A stretch of 64,000 nt of DNA from Phenylobacterium sp. (GCA_020402585.1 JADBZH010000011.1:1-64000), one strand, 5' to 3'. Shown: positions 10,111 to 19,139, counted from the first letter of the stretch. Translations and numbers: made by a program. The notes: a model not told the origin generated them from the letters alone.

Positions 10111-11577
10111 ATGAGCAAGACCATCCTTGTGGTGGATGATGATCCGACCCAGAGGCGCCTGATCAAGGCGATCCTTGAGCGGGAGGGCTTTGCGGCGGCG
10201 CTGCTCCCGAGCGGGGACGCCCTTCTGGATCGTCTGGCTACAGGCGGCGCCTGCGACCTGATCCTTCTTGACCTGGTCATGCCGGGGCGTTCCGGCATCG
10301 AGACCCTGGCCGACCTCAGGGCCCGTGGCCACCAGCACCCGGTCATCGTCCTGACCGCCTCAGGCGGAATCGACACGGTGGTGTCGGCCATGCAGGCGGG
10401 CGCCTGCGACTTCTTCGTCAAGCCGGCTTCGCCGGAGCGGATCGCCATCTCGATCAGCAACGCCCTGTCGATGGGCGCCCTGAGATCCGAAGTCGCGCAA
10501 CTGCGCAAGCGTGTCGAGGGTCGTACGACCTTCGACGACCTTGTCGGGGACTCACCTGCGATGCAGCTGGTCCGGCGCATGGGAGAGCGCGCCGCCCGGT
10601 CCTCGATCCCCGTCCTGATTTCCGGGGAGAGCGGCGTTGGCAAGGAGGTGATCGCCCGCGCCGTTCATGGCTCTTCCGAGCGCGCCGGACGACCCTTCGT
10701 GGCGGTCAACTGCGGCGCCATCCCGGCGGCGCTGGTGGAGTCCATCCTCTTTGGTCACGAGAAGGGCAGCTTCACGGGCGCCACGGAGCGTCACGCGGGC
10801 AAGTTCCAGGAGGCCAATGGCGGGACCTTGCTGCTCGACGAGATCGGCGAGTTGCCCATGGAGATGCAGGTGAAGCTGCTCCGGGTGCTCCAGGAGGGCG
10901 AGGTCGATCCGGTGGGCGCGCGGCGCTCGGTCAAGGTCGATGTGCGCATCATCTCGGCCACGAACCGGAACCTGACCCAGGCGGTTTCCGAGGGCTCCTT
11001 CCGGGAGGACCTGTTCTATCGGCTCAATGTCTTTCCCATTGAGGCCCCACCCCTCCGGGATCGCCGGCAGGATATCCCGGCCCTTGCCGAGGCCTTCATC
11101 CAACGCTTCAACATCGAGGAAGGCCGCCCGGTGTCCGGAGCGACGCGGGAAACCATGGACATGTTGACCCGGTATGACTGGCCAGGGAACATTCGCCAGC
11201 TCGAGAATGCGGTCTACCGGGCCATCGTGCTTTCGGATGGATCCCAGCTTCAGCCCTACGATTTTCCGGCGATCTCCGGCCTGTCGCCACCGACAGGGTC
11301 AGCTCCGGCGGCGGCGGCGGCGCCCCAAGCTAATGTGCAACCGACCGAAAGCGGCCCGCATCCTCCTTTAGCGGACTCTCCGGTCCGGATCCTTGACGAA
11401 GAGGGGCATGTCCGAGCCCTCGACGCCATAGAAGGGGACCTCATCCGTCTGGCGATCGAGCGCTACGAGGGTCACATGAGCGAGATCGCCCGTCGCCTCG
11501 GCATTGGTCGCTCCACCCTCTACCGGAAGGTCCGAGAGAACGGCCTTGGCGACATGGCCGGCCTCGACGGCGGCTGA
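10111..11577 (+). CDS. tacA: Sigma-54-dependent response regulator, TacA-like
   Basis: 488-residue NtrC-family activator. It has a receiver domain at residues 1-120 with acidic pocket DDD and phospho-acceptor D54 (ILLDLVMPG), then a AAA+ domain with Walker A GESGVGKE near 170 and sigma-54 loop GSFTGA near 215. Walker B is LLLDEIGELP, and a C-terminal Fis-type helix-turn-helix follows (SEIARRLGIGRSTLYRKV). In Caulobacter crescentus TacA (CC3315) is phosphorylated through ShkA-ShpA and activates stalk and cell-polarity genes. The identification rests on overall sequence plus the nearby gapR and is strong but not proven. An Ala/Pro-rich linker joins the AAA+ and HTH domains. Confidence 0.88.
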   Translation: MSKTILVVDDDPTQRRLIKAILEREGFAAALLPSGDALLDRLATGGACDLILLDLVMPGRSGIETLADLRARGHQHPVIVLTASGGIDTVVSAMQAGACDFFVKPASPERIAISISNALSMGALRSEVAQLRKRVEGRTTFDDLVGDSPAMQLVRRMGERAARSSIPVLISGESGVGKEVIARAVHGSSERAGRPFVAVNCGAIPAALVESILFGHEKGSFTGATERHAGKFQEANGGTLLLDEIGELPMEMQVKLLRVLQEGEVDPVGARRSVKVDVRIISATNRNLTQAVSEGSFREDLFYRLNVFPIEAPPLRDRRQDIPALAEAFIQRFNIEEGRPVSGATRETMDMLTRYDWPGNIRQLENAVYRAIVLSDGSQLQPYDFPAISGLSPPTGSAPAAAAAPQANVQPTESGPHPPLADSPVRILDEEGHVRALDAIEGDLIRLAIERYEGHMSEIARRLGIGRSTLYRKVRENGLGDMAGLDGG

Positions 11578-11585
11578 CATCGGAC

Positions 11586-11933
11586 TCAGGCCGGATCGTC
11601 TCCCGCCTCCCGGTCCGGGGGCGTTCCACCTCTGCCGGGACGCCGACGCCCCCCTCGCCCGGCGCTCGCGGGCGTTTCACCCGACGCCTTGGCGGCGATC
11701 TCCTTGAGCTTGCGATGCTGGAGGGCCGACAGCGCCTGACCGGGAGCACCTTTCTCCGGATCGCCGAACGCCCGGCCATAGGTCTGGATCCGGGTCTCGA
11801 CAGAGCCGAGGAACTCGCCCTCCCAGTCGGACAGGTCGATGCCCGCCCTTTCAGCCTTTCGGCGCGTCCGCCGGAGGGCGTTGAGGGCGGACCTCCGCGC
11901 CGCCTCCCGGGGATCGGCGGGGCCGCGCTTCAA
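11586..11933 (-). CDS. Small basic protein of unknown function, coupled to gapR
   Basis: 115 residues. I do not recognise a family. The N-terminal two thirds look helical and compact ([30 protein letters not shown]); the last 30 residues are a low-complexity Arg/Gly/Pro tail. It starts with TTG, overlapping the gapR stop by 4 bases (TTGA), so its translation is probably coupled to gapR. It converges with tacA, leaving only 8 bases between the two stops. A nucleoid or DNA-associated role would fit the basic tail and context but is a guess. Confidence 0.65.
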   Translation of the reverse strand: MKRGPADPREAARRSALNALRRTRRKAERAGIDLSDWEGEFLGSVETRIQTYGRAFGDPEKGAPGQALSALQHRKLKEIAAKASGETPASAGRGGRRRPGRGGTPPDREAGDDPA

Positions 11934-12196
11934 ATCTCGCCGATCGCCGAAAGGTAGAGGTCGAGGATGGCCTCTTCCTCCTGCCGCTTGGCGCGGTCCT
12001 GCTTTCGCAACCGGACCACCTTGCGGAGGATCTTGACATCGAAGCCAGCGCCCTTGGCCTCGGCGAAGACCTCCTTGATCTGCTCCATGACCTCCGCCTT
12101 TTCCTGCTCCAGGCGCTCTATCCGCTCCACGATGGTGCGCAGCCGCCCCTGGGCGTCCTGGTTCAGAACATCGGAATGGGCGTCGTCGCTGGCCAT
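11930..12196 (-). CDS. gapR: GapR-family (DUF2312) nucleoid-associated protein
   Basis: 88 residues, matching the DUF2312 family in length and pattern. A long coiled coil ([26 protein letters not shown]) is followed by the conserved [21 protein letters not shown] block, where Lys/Arg residues contact DNA in the Caulobacter GapR clamp. GapR binds overtwisted AT-rich DNA ahead of replication forks and transcription complexes and stimulates topoisomerases. Its location beside tacA mirrors C. crescentus. It is probably transcribed with the small gene that overlaps its stop. Confidence 0.88.
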   Translation of the reverse strand: MASDDAHSDVLNQDAQGRLRTIVERIERLEQEKAEVMEQIKEVFAEAKGAGFDVKILRKVVRLRKQDRAKRQEEEAILDLYLSAIGEI

Positions 12197-12310
12197 GAGG
12201 TCAGCCTCCTGCAGGATTGTGTCGGGGTTGCGGCGCAGACCCTAGCGAGGGCCGCAGGTCATGTCGCGCGCGCGAGGGGAGCCGAAGCGCCCAGATACAG
12301 GATCATCTGT

Positions 12311-12336
12311 GGAAAACCGCCCGGACGCACCGGGCG
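12311..12336 (-). terminator. Rho-independent terminator of rpmJ
   Basis: On the minus strand CGCCCGG-TGCGT-CCGGGCG forms a perfect 7-base stem followed by GTTTTCC. It begins 10 bases beyond the rpmJ stop codon. Confidence 0.75.
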
Positions 12337-12345
12337 CAAGCCGTC

Positions 12346-12471
12346 TCAGCCCTGCTTGGCCTTGAAGCGGGGGTCGGTCTTGTTGATGACGTAGACCACG
12401 CCCTTGCGGCGCACCAGCTTGCAGTCGCGGTGGCGAGTCTTGAGCGACTTGAGCGAGCTTCTGACCTTCAT
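12346..12471 (-). CDS. rpmJ: 50S ribosomal protein L36 (zinc-free type)
   Basis: 41-residue ribosomal protein beginning [17 protein letters not shown] and ending [11 protein letters not shown], a pattern typical of alphaproteobacterial L36. It has one Cys and one His only, so it lacks the C-x2-C-x12-C-x4-H zinc ligands of the zinc-binding paralogue. A longer reading frame extends to 12555, but the conserved protein starts here. It is transcribed alone and has its own terminator. Confidence 0.95.
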   Translation of the reverse strand: MKVRSSLKSLKTRHRDCKLVRRKGVVYVINKTDPRFKAKQG

Positions 12472-12622
12472 GACCTTCGTCTTCTCTGGGGTCGGGACAA
12501 GAGCCCGGGCGACCGAGTGAGCGGCGCGTATACGGAACCCCCGGCGGCGAGTCAATCAGCCTGACCGCAAACCCGGGCCTGCGACATTGCCCCTGACCCC
12601 GGCGCACCCTAACTCTGAGCGC

Positions 12623-13840
12623 ATGAAGCGTCGCACCTTCCTGGTCACAGCCGCGGCCACGCTCGCCACACCGGCGGTGGGCGCCGGGCCCAGGGGCGAT
12701 CCCCTGGCCGCCGAAGAAGCGGCCTTTGCGGAGTGGCTCTCCGCCTTCAGGGTCACCGCCCTCGCCTCCGGCCTGCCCTCAGAGGTCCTGGAAAGGGAGC
12801 TCGCAGACCTGCGGCCCGACCCCCGCGTTCGGGGATCCGACCGGAACCAGCCTGAGTTCTCCCGCCCGTTCAGTCACTATGTGAGGCGAGCCGCCGGCGA
12901 GGACAGGGCGGCGATCGGCAGTCGCCGCATGGCGGAGCTGGACCCGGGGCTTGCCAGCGTCGAGGCCGCCTCCGGCGTCCCCCGGGAGATGCTGGTCGCC
13001 ATCTGGGGCATGGAGTCCGGGTACGGCGCATTTCTCGGCGACCAGGACATCATCCGCTCCATGGCCACCCTTGCAGCGGACGGGCGCCGCCGGGGCTTTG
13101 CCGAGGACCAGCTCCTCGCGGCCCTGCGCATCATCGCGTCCGGGGAGTGGCCGCGGGAGCGACTGGTGGGGTCCTGGGCCGGCGCCATGGGGCAGACCCA
13201 GTTCATCCCGGCCAACTTCCTCTCCCTGGCCGTAGACGCCGACGGCGATGGCCGGCGCGATGTCTGGGGCTCCTCGATCGACGCCCTCGCGTCCGCTGCG
13301 AACCTGCTGGCGAGGTCCGGCTGGGTCCGCGGGCAGGGTTGGGCCCTGGAGGTCGCCGCCCCGGACGGCTTTGACTACTCGGTGGGCGAGTCCTTGAGCG
13401 CGCCCCCCGCCGCCTGGGGCGATCTGGGGCTGCGGCGCGCCGGCGGAGGCCCGCTCGACCTGGACGCCTCCGAAGCGACTCTGCTGGCCCCGACGGGCGC
13501 CAAGGGCCCCCTCTTCCTGCTGACGACCAATCACTTCGTGATCCGGCGCTACAACAACGCCGTGACCTATGCCCTCGCCAGCGGCCTGCTGGCCGATGGC
13601 ATCGCCGGCCGGCCCGGCCTGGTCCGGCCCTGGCCGGAGGAAGTTCCGCTTTCCCTCGCTGACCGGATCTCCGCCCAGGCGGCGCTGAAGGCGGCGGGCC
13701 ACGATGTCGGCGAGTTGGACGGCGTCATGGGGTTGAGGTCCCGCGCCGCCCTGCGAACCTGGCAGAAGACCCGCGGCCTGGTGGCCGACGGATACCTCTC
13801 GCCGGACATGGTCGCCCTCCTGAAGGCCCCCGCGGGCTAG
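12623..13840 (+). CDS. Lytic murein transglycosylase, MltB-like, with peptidoglycan-binding domain
   Basis: 405-residue exported enzyme that cleaves peptidoglycan glycan strands with formation of anhydro-muramic ends. The N-terminus is a Tat-like signal (MKRRTFLVTAAATLATPAVGA). The SLT_2 catalytic domain covers about residues 30-320, with the catalytic Glu in IWGMESGYGAFLGDQD and the supporting motif GSWAGAMGQTQFIP. A PG_binding_1 domain forms the last 60 residues (ISAQAALKAAGHDVGELDG). A start 36 bases earlier is possible but would mask the signal peptide. Its stop codon overlaps that of the convergent MFS gene. Confidence 0.92.
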   Translation: MKRRTFLVTAAATLATPAVGAGPRGDPLAAEEAAFAEWLSAFRVTALASGLPSEVLERELADLRPDPRVRGSDRNQPEFSRPFSHYVRRAAGEDRAAIGSRRMAELDPGLASVEAASGVPREMLVAIWGMESGYGAFLGDQDIIRSMATLAADGRRRGFAEDQLLAALRIIASGEWPRERLVGSWAGAMGQTQFIPANFLSLAVDADGDGRRDVWGSSIDALASAANLLARSGWVRGQGWALEVAAPDGFDYSVGESLSAPPAAWGDLGLRRAGGGPLDLDASEATLLAPTGAKGPLFLLTTNHFVIRRYNNAVTYALASGLLADGIAGRPGLVRPWPEEVPLSLADRISAQAALKAAGHDVGELDGVMGLRSRAALRTWQKTRGLVADGYLSPDMVALLKAPAG

Positions 13841-15138
13841 ACGAGGCCGTCATCCGGTCCCTCGACCTTTGTGGGTTTTGGGTTGGCGGCCTTCAGCTGG
13901 GGGTTGCTGTAGGCGTAGACCAGCATGGCGACCATGAGGACCGCATTGAGGAGGAAGGGCGCAGGTCGGACGTGCTCGTAGAGGAGGACAAAGGCGGGAG
14001 CGAGGACCACGTTGATCCCGTTCACGGCGGCGATTGCGCCTGCGGCCCGGGCCTGCTCCTCCATGCGTACGGCCAGAGAGGCGCCGACCGTAAAGCCCGG
14101 GCGCGCTAGGCCGAAGCCCAGGCTGGAGATAGCGTAGCCGGCCACAACCCCCCAATAGTCTGGCGCCGCCGCGACGATCAGATTGCCTATGGCGGCGACC
14201 GCCACACCCCACCTGAGGAGCTGGCGGGGGGTCATCTCGAACCGGGGGATCAGGCCCCACTGGGCGAGCAGGCCCGCCATCGCGCCAAACATCATGGCGA
14301 TGGCGATGAACCCCTGGGCCTCAGTGGGTGAGACCGCCATCTTGTCAATGATGAGGAAACCCAGGGTCTGGCCCTGGGCCGTCTGACTCGCGGCGACGAT
14401 GAACCCGTAGATGAGAAAGGGGGTTATCCGGGGGTCCAGCCACATCGGGGGCCCGGAGGCCTTCTCGCCAAGGGCCTCGCTTCCGGCAGGCGGCGGCGGC
14501 GGACGGTAGCGGCTCTCTGGAAGCCGCCGCCAGACGATCACAAGCATGGCGCCGGCCATCAGCGAGAAGGCGGCCATGGGCCCTGCCAGTCCAAGGAAGG
14601 GAAGGACAAACAGGGGCGCGATGAACGGACCGACCACCGTGCCCAGGCTGAAGGCGCCTGCGAGACCGGACATGGCCTGGGTGCGCTGGGCCTCGGGGGT
14701 GTGTTCGGCCACATAGGCTTGGGTCGCGGGGTTCGAGGCGGCGCCGAACAGACCGAAAAGGGCGCGCGCCAGAAGGAAGAGGACAAAAATGACCACAGGC
14801 GCGGCGAGGGAATGGAGGCCCGCCGCCACGACGATCGCGCAGAAGGCCATGGAGACCATGAACCCCGCCAGCCCGACCATCATCAGGGGCTTGCGTCCGT
14901 ACCGGTCAGAAAGGCGCGCCCACATGGGCGACGAGAAGGCCCACAGCAGGGCCGACAGGGAAAACACGGCGGCGACCATCGGGTCGGGCATGCCGATGGA
15001 GCGGCCGATGGCCGGCAGCACCGAGATCATGCCGGTGTTGCCCATGGCGGTGACCATGGAGACCGCGAAGATGATGGCGAATGTCGATCGCGGCAGACCG
15101 CTGGGACCGCTGGCGACGGAAGGGGAGCCGCTGGACAT
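13837..15138 (-). CDS. MFS transporter, TetA-like efflux family
   Basis: 433-residue protein with about 12 membrane segments in two halves. The loop 2-3 motif A is clear (ARLSDRYGRKPLMMVGL), and NPATQAYVAEHTPEAQRTQAMSG resembles the drug/proton antiporter (TetA/Bcr) branch. The substrate cannot be read from sequence. Start MSSGSPSVASG is preferred over one 36 bases upstream because the upstream residues are not conserved-looking. A proline-rich loop (RPPPPPAGSEALGEK) separates the halves. It is likely a housekeeping exporter rather than a transferred resistance gene, since its composition matches its neighbours. Confidence 0.85.
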   Translation of the reverse strand: MSSGSPSVASGPSGLPRSTFAIIFAVSMVTAMGNTGMISVLPAIGRSIGMPDPMVAAVFSLSALLWAFSSPMWARLSDRYGRKPLMMVGLAGFMVSMAFCAIVVAAGLHSLAAPVVIFVLFLLARALFGLFGAASNPATQAYVAEHTPEAQRTQAMSGLAGAFSLGTVVGPFIAPLFVLPFLGLAGPMAAFSLMAGAMLVIVWRRLPESRYRPPPPPAGSEALGEKASGPPMWLDPRITPFLIYGFIVAASQTAQGQTLGFLIIDKMAVSPTEAQGFIAIAMMFGAMAGLLAQWGLIPRFEMTPRQLLRWGVAVAAIGNLIVAAAPDYWGVVAGYAISSLGFGLARPGFTVGASLAVRMEEQARAAGAIAAVNGINVVLAPAFVLLYEHVRPAPFLLNAVLMVAMLVYAYSNPQLKAANPKPTKVEGPDDGLV

Positions 15139-15247
15139 TCCCCGCTGATAGGACCCCGACCGCGTCAACGCCACCCCGGATCATGATCACCGGACGTTAA
15201 GCATTCCCCGTTATCCCCAGACAGAACTGTCAACGGGCGCCGTAAGC

Positions 15248-16117
15248 ATGTTCCAGATCATCGGCATCGTCATGCTCTTCGTCTGCATCTTCGGCGTCTA
15301 CATCATCCATGGCGGAAAGATGGACGTGGTGATCGCCGCGGCCCCCTTCGAGCTGGCGATGATCTTGGGCGCTGGCATCTCGGCCCTCCTGATCGGCAAC
15401 TCTGTGACCGTGATCAAGGGCGTCGCCGGCGGCATGGGCAAGATCTTCAGCGGCGCCAAGTGGAAGGCGTCCGACTACAAGGACCTTCTGTCCCTTCTGT
15501 TCCTCCTGACCAAGACGATGAAGGCCAAGGGGGTCATCGCCCTGGAAAGTCACATCGAGAACCCGCAAGATTCCACCTTGTTCGGCCGCTTCCCCAGGAT
15601 CGTGAAGGATCACTTCGCGGTCGACTTCATCTGCGACACCCTGCGGATGATGACCATGAACCTGGAGGATCCGCACCAGGTCGAGGACGCCATGGAGAAG
15701 CAGCTCGAGAAGCACCACCATGAGGCCCTTGGCCCGGCCCACGCCCTGCAGAACATGGCCGACGCCCTGCCCGCCCTGGGGATCGTGGCGGCCGTTCTGG
15801 GGGTGATCAAGACCATGGGCTCCATCACCGAGCCCCCCGCCGTCCTGGGCGGCATGATCGGCAGCGCCCTCGTCGGCACCTTCCTGGGCGTGTTCCTGGC
15901 GTATGGCCTGGTGGGCCCGTTCGCGACACGGCTGACCTCCATCATCGAGGAGGAGTCGGCCTTCTACAAGATCATCCAGTCGGTCCTGGTCGCCCACCTG
16001 CATGGCAACGCCGCCCAGATCTCGGTGGAAATCGGCCGCGGCAGCGTGCCCAGCATGACCCAGCCGACCTTCTCGGAGCTTGAAGAGGCCCTCCAGGCCA
16101 TCCCGCCGGAAGCCTGA
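15248..16117 (+). CDS. motA: Flagellar motor stator protein MotA
   Basis: 289-residue stator subunit that conducts protons with MotB to turn the flagellum. Four membrane segments are visible: two at the N-terminus (FQIIGIVMLFVCIFGVYIIHGG and FELAMILGAGISALLIGN) and two in the C-terminal third. The latter carry the functionally important prolines (DALPALGIVAAVLGVIKT and GTFLGVFLAYGLVGPF). The large cytoplasmic loop lies between them. No motB follows; the two genes are also separate in Caulobacter. The Shine-Dalgarno is weak (GTAAG). Confidence 0.96.
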   Translation: MFQIIGIVMLFVCIFGVYIIHGGKMDVVIAAAPFELAMILGAGISALLIGNSVTVIKGVAGGMGKIFSGAKWKASDYKDLLSLLFLLTKTMKAKGVIALESHIENPQDSTLFGRFPRIVKDHFAVDFICDTLRMMTMNLEDPHQVEDAMEKQLEKHHHEALGPAHALQNMADALPALGIVAAVLGVIKTMGSITEPPAVLGGMIGSALVGTFLGVFLAYGLVGPFATRLTSIIEEESAFYKIIQSVLVAHLHGNAAQISVEIGRGSVPSMTQPTFSELEEALQAIPPEA

Positions 16118-16122
16118 CCCGT

Positions 16123-17196
16123 CTAGAGCGGGAACACCCGGTTTACGTGTCCCATCTTGCGGCCCGCCCGCGCCTCGCGCTTGCCATAGAGGTGGAGGCG
16201 GGCGTTGGGCTCGGCGGCGAGCCCGGGCCACCGCAGGACGTCCTCGCCCAGGAGGTTCTCCATCTCGACCCTGGCCCGCGCCTCGACCGGGCCGAGAGGC
16301 CAGCCGGCGACGGCCCGGATGTGCTGCTCGAACTGGTCTGTGGCGGTCCCGTCCTGGGTCCAGTGGCCACTGTTGTGGACACGGGGCGCGATCTCGTTGA
16401 CCAGGAGACGACCGTCCTGGAGCTCGAAGAGCTCGATCCCGATCACACCCACATAGTCCAGCCCCGCCAGGATCCTGTGCGCAATATCCTCGGCCTCCCG
16501 GGCGCGGGATGGCTCCACCTCCGCAGGCGCGGACGAACGCCGCAGAATGCCTGACTGATGAAGGTTCTCGGCCAGGGGAAAGGCCGCCATCGCGCCGTCC
16601 CAGCCCCGTGCCGCGATGATGGAGAGCTCTCGCCTGAAGGCCGCCGGCGCCTCGACGATGACTGGCCGCGCGCCCAGGGACCGGAAAACCTCGGCGGCCT
16701 GCCCTGCGGTTTCCGCCCAGGCCTGTCCCTTGCCGTCATAGCCGTCGCGCCGTGTCTTGATGAGCACCCGCCCCCCCAGCGCGGCGGCGGCCTGGATCGC
16801 CTCCTCGGCTGTCGACGCCGGGCGGAAGTCGACGGTCGGTGCACCCGCTGTGTTGAGGAAGGTCTTCTCCTCCACCCGGTCCTGGGCCGTGGAGAGCGCC
16901 CGTGGGCCCGGCGCCACGGGAACCCCGCGAGCGATGAGAACCTCCAGCGCGCCGGCGGGTACGTTCTCGAACTCGACAGTCACCACGCTGCAGGCGTCCG
17001 CCAGTGACTCCAAGGCCGCAGCGTCATCGTAAGCGGCGACGATATGACGGGCGCAGACACGCGAAGCGGGGCAGTCCGGCTCCGGATCCAGCACCACGAC
17101 ATCGAATCCAAGGCGAGCGGCGGCTGTAGCCAGCATCCGGCCGAGTTGGCCCCCGCCCAGTATGCCGATGGTCGATCCTGGCTGAAGCGGCGTCAC
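16123..17196 (-). CDS. purK: N5-carboxyaminoimidazole ribonucleotide synthase PurK
   Basis: 357-residue ATP-grasp enzyme that carboxylates AIR to N5-CAIR in purine synthesis, feeding PurE. The N-terminal motif GILGGGQLGRMLATAAARLG is diagnostic. ATP-grasp features include LIKTRRDGYDGKGQ and VNEIAPRVHNSGHWT. It starts with GTG 7 bases after purE, so the two are one operon. The stop lies 5 bases from that of the convergent motA. Confidence 0.97.
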   Translation of the reverse strand: MTPLQPGSTIGILGGGQLGRMLATAAARLGFDVVVLDPEPDCPASRVCARHIVAAYDDAAALESLADACSVVTVEFENVPAGALEVLIARGVPVAPGPRALSTAQDRVEEKTFLNTAGAPTVDFRPASTAEEAIQAAAALGGRVLIKTRRDGYDGKGQAWAETAGQAAEVFRSLGARPVIVEAPAAFRRELSIIAARGWDGAMAAFPLAENLHQSGILRRSSAPAEVEPSRAREAEDIAHRILAGLDYVGVIGIELFELQDGRLLVNEIAPRVHNSGHWTQDGTATDQFEQHIRAVAGWPLGPVEARARVEMENLLGEDVLRWPGLAAEPNARLHLYGKREARAGRKMGHVNRVFPL

Positions 17197-17203
17197 GTCA
17201 CCC

Positions 17204-17698
17204 TCAGTCGTCAGAAACCGTGTTGGCGACAGATGCGGTCTGGGCCTCCCGCCAGGCGCTCAGACGCCTTGCCAGCGCCTCGTCGGACAGGGCCAGGATC
17301 TGGGCCGCCAGCAGGCCGGCGTTGCGGGCGCCCGGCTCACCTATCGCCAGGGTGGCCACCGGCACGCCGGCTGGCATCTGGACGATGGAAAGGAGGCTGT
17401 CCATTCCCTTCAGCGCCTTCGATTCCACCGGGACCCCGAGGACAGGAAGGTCGGTCAGGGCGGCCGTCATGCCCGGGAGGTGAGCGGCGCCTCCGGCCCC
17501 GGCGATGATGACCCTGACCCCGGCGTCACGGGCGCCGCGGGCGAACTCGACCATGCGCAGCGGCGTCCGGTGGGCCGAGACCACCCGGGCCTCCCAGGCG
17601 ACGCCAAGGGCGTCCAGCATGTCGGCGGCGCCCTTCATGGTCGGCCAGTCGGAGCGGCTGCCCATGATGATGGCGACGGGCGCGGCGGCAGCACTCAT
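17204..17698 (-). CDS. purE: N5-CAIR mutase PurE (class I)
   Basis: 164-residue enzyme that rearranges N5-CAIR to CAIR. The phosphate-binding [15 protein letters not shown] and the catalytic His motif VSAHRTP mark class I PurE, and [11 protein letters not shown] is also conserved. The start at [10 protein letters not shown] is chosen over one 42 bases upstream because only the shorter form matches the family N-terminus. It is followed directly by purK. Confidence 0.97.
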   Translation of the reverse strand: MSAAAAPVAIIMGSRSDWPTMKGAADMLDALGVAWEARVVSAHRTPLRMVEFARGARDAGVRVIIAGAGGAAHLPGMTAALTDLPVLGVPVESKALKGMDSLLSIVQMPAGVPVATLAIGEPGARNAGLLAAQILALSDEALARRLSAWREAQTASVANTVSDD

Positions 17699-17806
17699 TT
17701 CAAAGCCCCTTGCGGCGAGGCGCGCGAGAATAGGCTCCACCTTCCTTGGGTCAACAGACTGTGCGAAACATGGTTAACGTTGCTGGAGATTCGCGGATCC
17801 TATCGC

Positions 17807-18529
17807 ATGGTGCTGAAGGTCACAGGCGCGAGAAACCAGCCGTTTTCCGACATCCGGAAGCGCGCGCTGGCGGAGGCTGGAGCCAAGGTTGTAGGTCGGG
17901 GCCCCGCGCGTCCGGACGAAACCGCCTTCCTGGGACTCTCTGAGGCTGAACTCACCCCGGCGGTTCAGGGGGCCATCCGAACCCTCCTGACCGAGATCGA
18001 TGACCTCAGGGGAGAGGTCGCCCGGTTGAAGGCCCAGCTTAGCCGGATCGAGACCCTTGCAGACCAGGACCCCCTGACTCCGGCGCTCAATCGCCGAGCC
18101 CTGATGCGGGAGCTCGACCGGATCCGCACATTCAGTCACCGGTATGGTTCGCCAGCCGCCCTCGTCTACTTTGACCTGGACGACTTCAAGGGGGTGAACG
18201 ACCGCTTCGGTCACGCGGCAGGGGATCTCGCCCTTAGGGCGGTCGCGGAGCGGCTGATGTCTCAGGCCGCCCCCACAGACCTTGTGGCGCGGGTGGGAGG
18301 GGACGAATTCGCCGTGGCCCTCACCCAGGCCAGCCTGCCTGTCGCAGAGGTCCGAGCCCGCAACCTGGCGCGAAGCCTGGAGGCCAACCCCATCCAGTTC
18401 GGCGAATGGTCCGCTCCGATCCACGTCTCCTACGGCATCAGCGCGATCACGCCCGACGTCGAGAGTGAGGAGATCCTGGCAAGGGCGGACGCGGCCATGT
18501 ACGCCCGACGTCGGGAACGCCGGGCCTGA
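17807..18529 (+). CDS. Soluble GGDEF diguanylate cyclase
   Basis: 240 residues. The first 85 are helical with a probable coiled coil (LLTEIDDLRGEVARLKAQLSRIETLADQDPLTPALNRRAL), and the rest is a GGDEF domain with RVGGDEFAVAL, so c-di-GMP synthesis is expected. The product-inhibition I-site is not canonical: the RxxD position reads APTD. There are no membrane segments. The layout resembles DgcB-like cyclases of Caulobacter, but orthology is unproven. No strong Shine-Dalgarno precedes the ATG; an in-frame TTG lies 27 bases upstream. In-frame sequence back to 17480 overlaps purE antisense and is not used. Confidence 0.88.
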   Translation: MVLKVTGARNQPFSDIRKRALAEAGAKVVGRGPARPDETAFLGLSEAELTPAVQGAIRTLLTEIDDLRGEVARLKAQLSRIETLADQDPLTPALNRRALMRELDRIRTFSHRYGSPAALVYFDLDDFKGVNDRFGHAAGDLALRAVAERLMSQAAPTDLVARVGGDEFAVALTQASLPVAEVRARNLARSLEANPIQFGEWSAPIHVSYGISAITPDVESEEILARADAAMYARRRERRA

Positions 18530-18551
18530 GGAACACGCACAAGTCGCCCCC

Positions 18552-18770
18552 TCAGGCGATGATGTCGGGTGTCAGTTGGTCCTTCAGGCGCTGGATCTCG
18601 TCCTTGAGGGCAAGCTTCCTCCGCTTCAGGCGGCCGATCACCATCATGTCCGGTACCGGGGACAGGCCAATGGCCTGGATGGCGACCTCGAGATCGTTGT
18701 GGTCCAGCTGGAGCTCAGCAAGACGTCGGCGAATTTCGCCATCCTCGGCCGGGTCGGGGGTCCGGTTCAC
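18552..18770 (-). CDS. DUF465 (YdcH-like) small coiled-coil protein
   Basis: 72 residues from a GTG start preceded by GGAGG at 5 bases. The DUF465 pattern is clear: LAELQLDHNDLEVAI, then IGRLKRRKLALKDEIQRLKDQL. The family function is unknown. An upstream extension to 18860 has no ribosome site. It is divergent from a second DUF465 gene about 190 bases away, so the two probably share a regulatory region. Confidence 0.8.
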   Translation of the reverse strand: MNRTPDPAEDGEIRRRLAELQLDHNDLEVAIQAIGLSPVPDMMVIGRLKRRKLALKDEIQRLKDQLTPDIIA

Positions 18771-18956
18771 AGCAGCCTCCGCGGGCAATGGGCGGCGAAG
18801 GACGGTCCTGCCGGGAAACTGGTCTGCGCCGCACACAGGATGACCATATTCCGACCCCAAGGTTCAGACGGGCTTCAAAAGCAAACTTATGTGATCTGAC
18901 AGGCGACGCCAGCGGGTGTTCACTGACTCCAGTCGCATGGAAGGAGACCCAGAGTC

Positions 18957-19139
18957 ATGTCCATTGACGCTCGCATCCGCGAACTTGGCCGCCGTCACCG
19001 GTCGCTCGAAACCGAGCTCCGGGACGCCCTCGCCCACCCCAGCTCGACGGACAGCGCGATCCAGCAGATCAAGCGCCGAAAACTCCACATCAAGGAAGAG
19101 ATCGAGATGCTCAGATCGCGGGCTCGGCCCGCGGCCTGA
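18957..19139 (+). CDS. DUF465 (YdcH-like) small coiled-coil protein
   Basis: 60 residues with the same architecture as the divergent paralogue: LGRRHRSLETELRDAL, a short linker, then IQQIKRRKLHIKEEIEMLRSR. AAGGAG lies 10 bases before the ATG. The protein has no membrane or signal sequence. It converges with the trcR-like gene, 8 bases between stops. Confidence 0.85.
   Translation: MSIDARIRELGRRHRSLETELRDALAHPSSTDSAIQQIKRRKLHIKEEIEMLRSRARPAA

Noticed and set aside
9909-10643. Long in-frame N-terminal extension of the PQQ dehydrogenase, antisense to tacA
   Set aside because: It has no signal or family similarity, overlaps the conserved receiver and AAA+ domains of tacA, and the shorter start has a perfect ribosome site and lipobox signal.
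15179-15188. GATCATGATC palindrome upstream of motA as an operator
   Set aside because: Ten bases only and common by chance; no accompanying promoter pattern could be assigned.
17807-18529. Assignment of the GGDEF protein as the orthologue of Caulobacter DgcB
   Set aside because: Similar size and coiled-coil layout only; orthology cannot be shown without alignment, so no symbol is given.
18771-18860. N-terminal extension of the minus-strand DUF465 gene
   Set aside because: No ribosome site and no family similarity; GTG at 18770 has GGAGG at good spacing.
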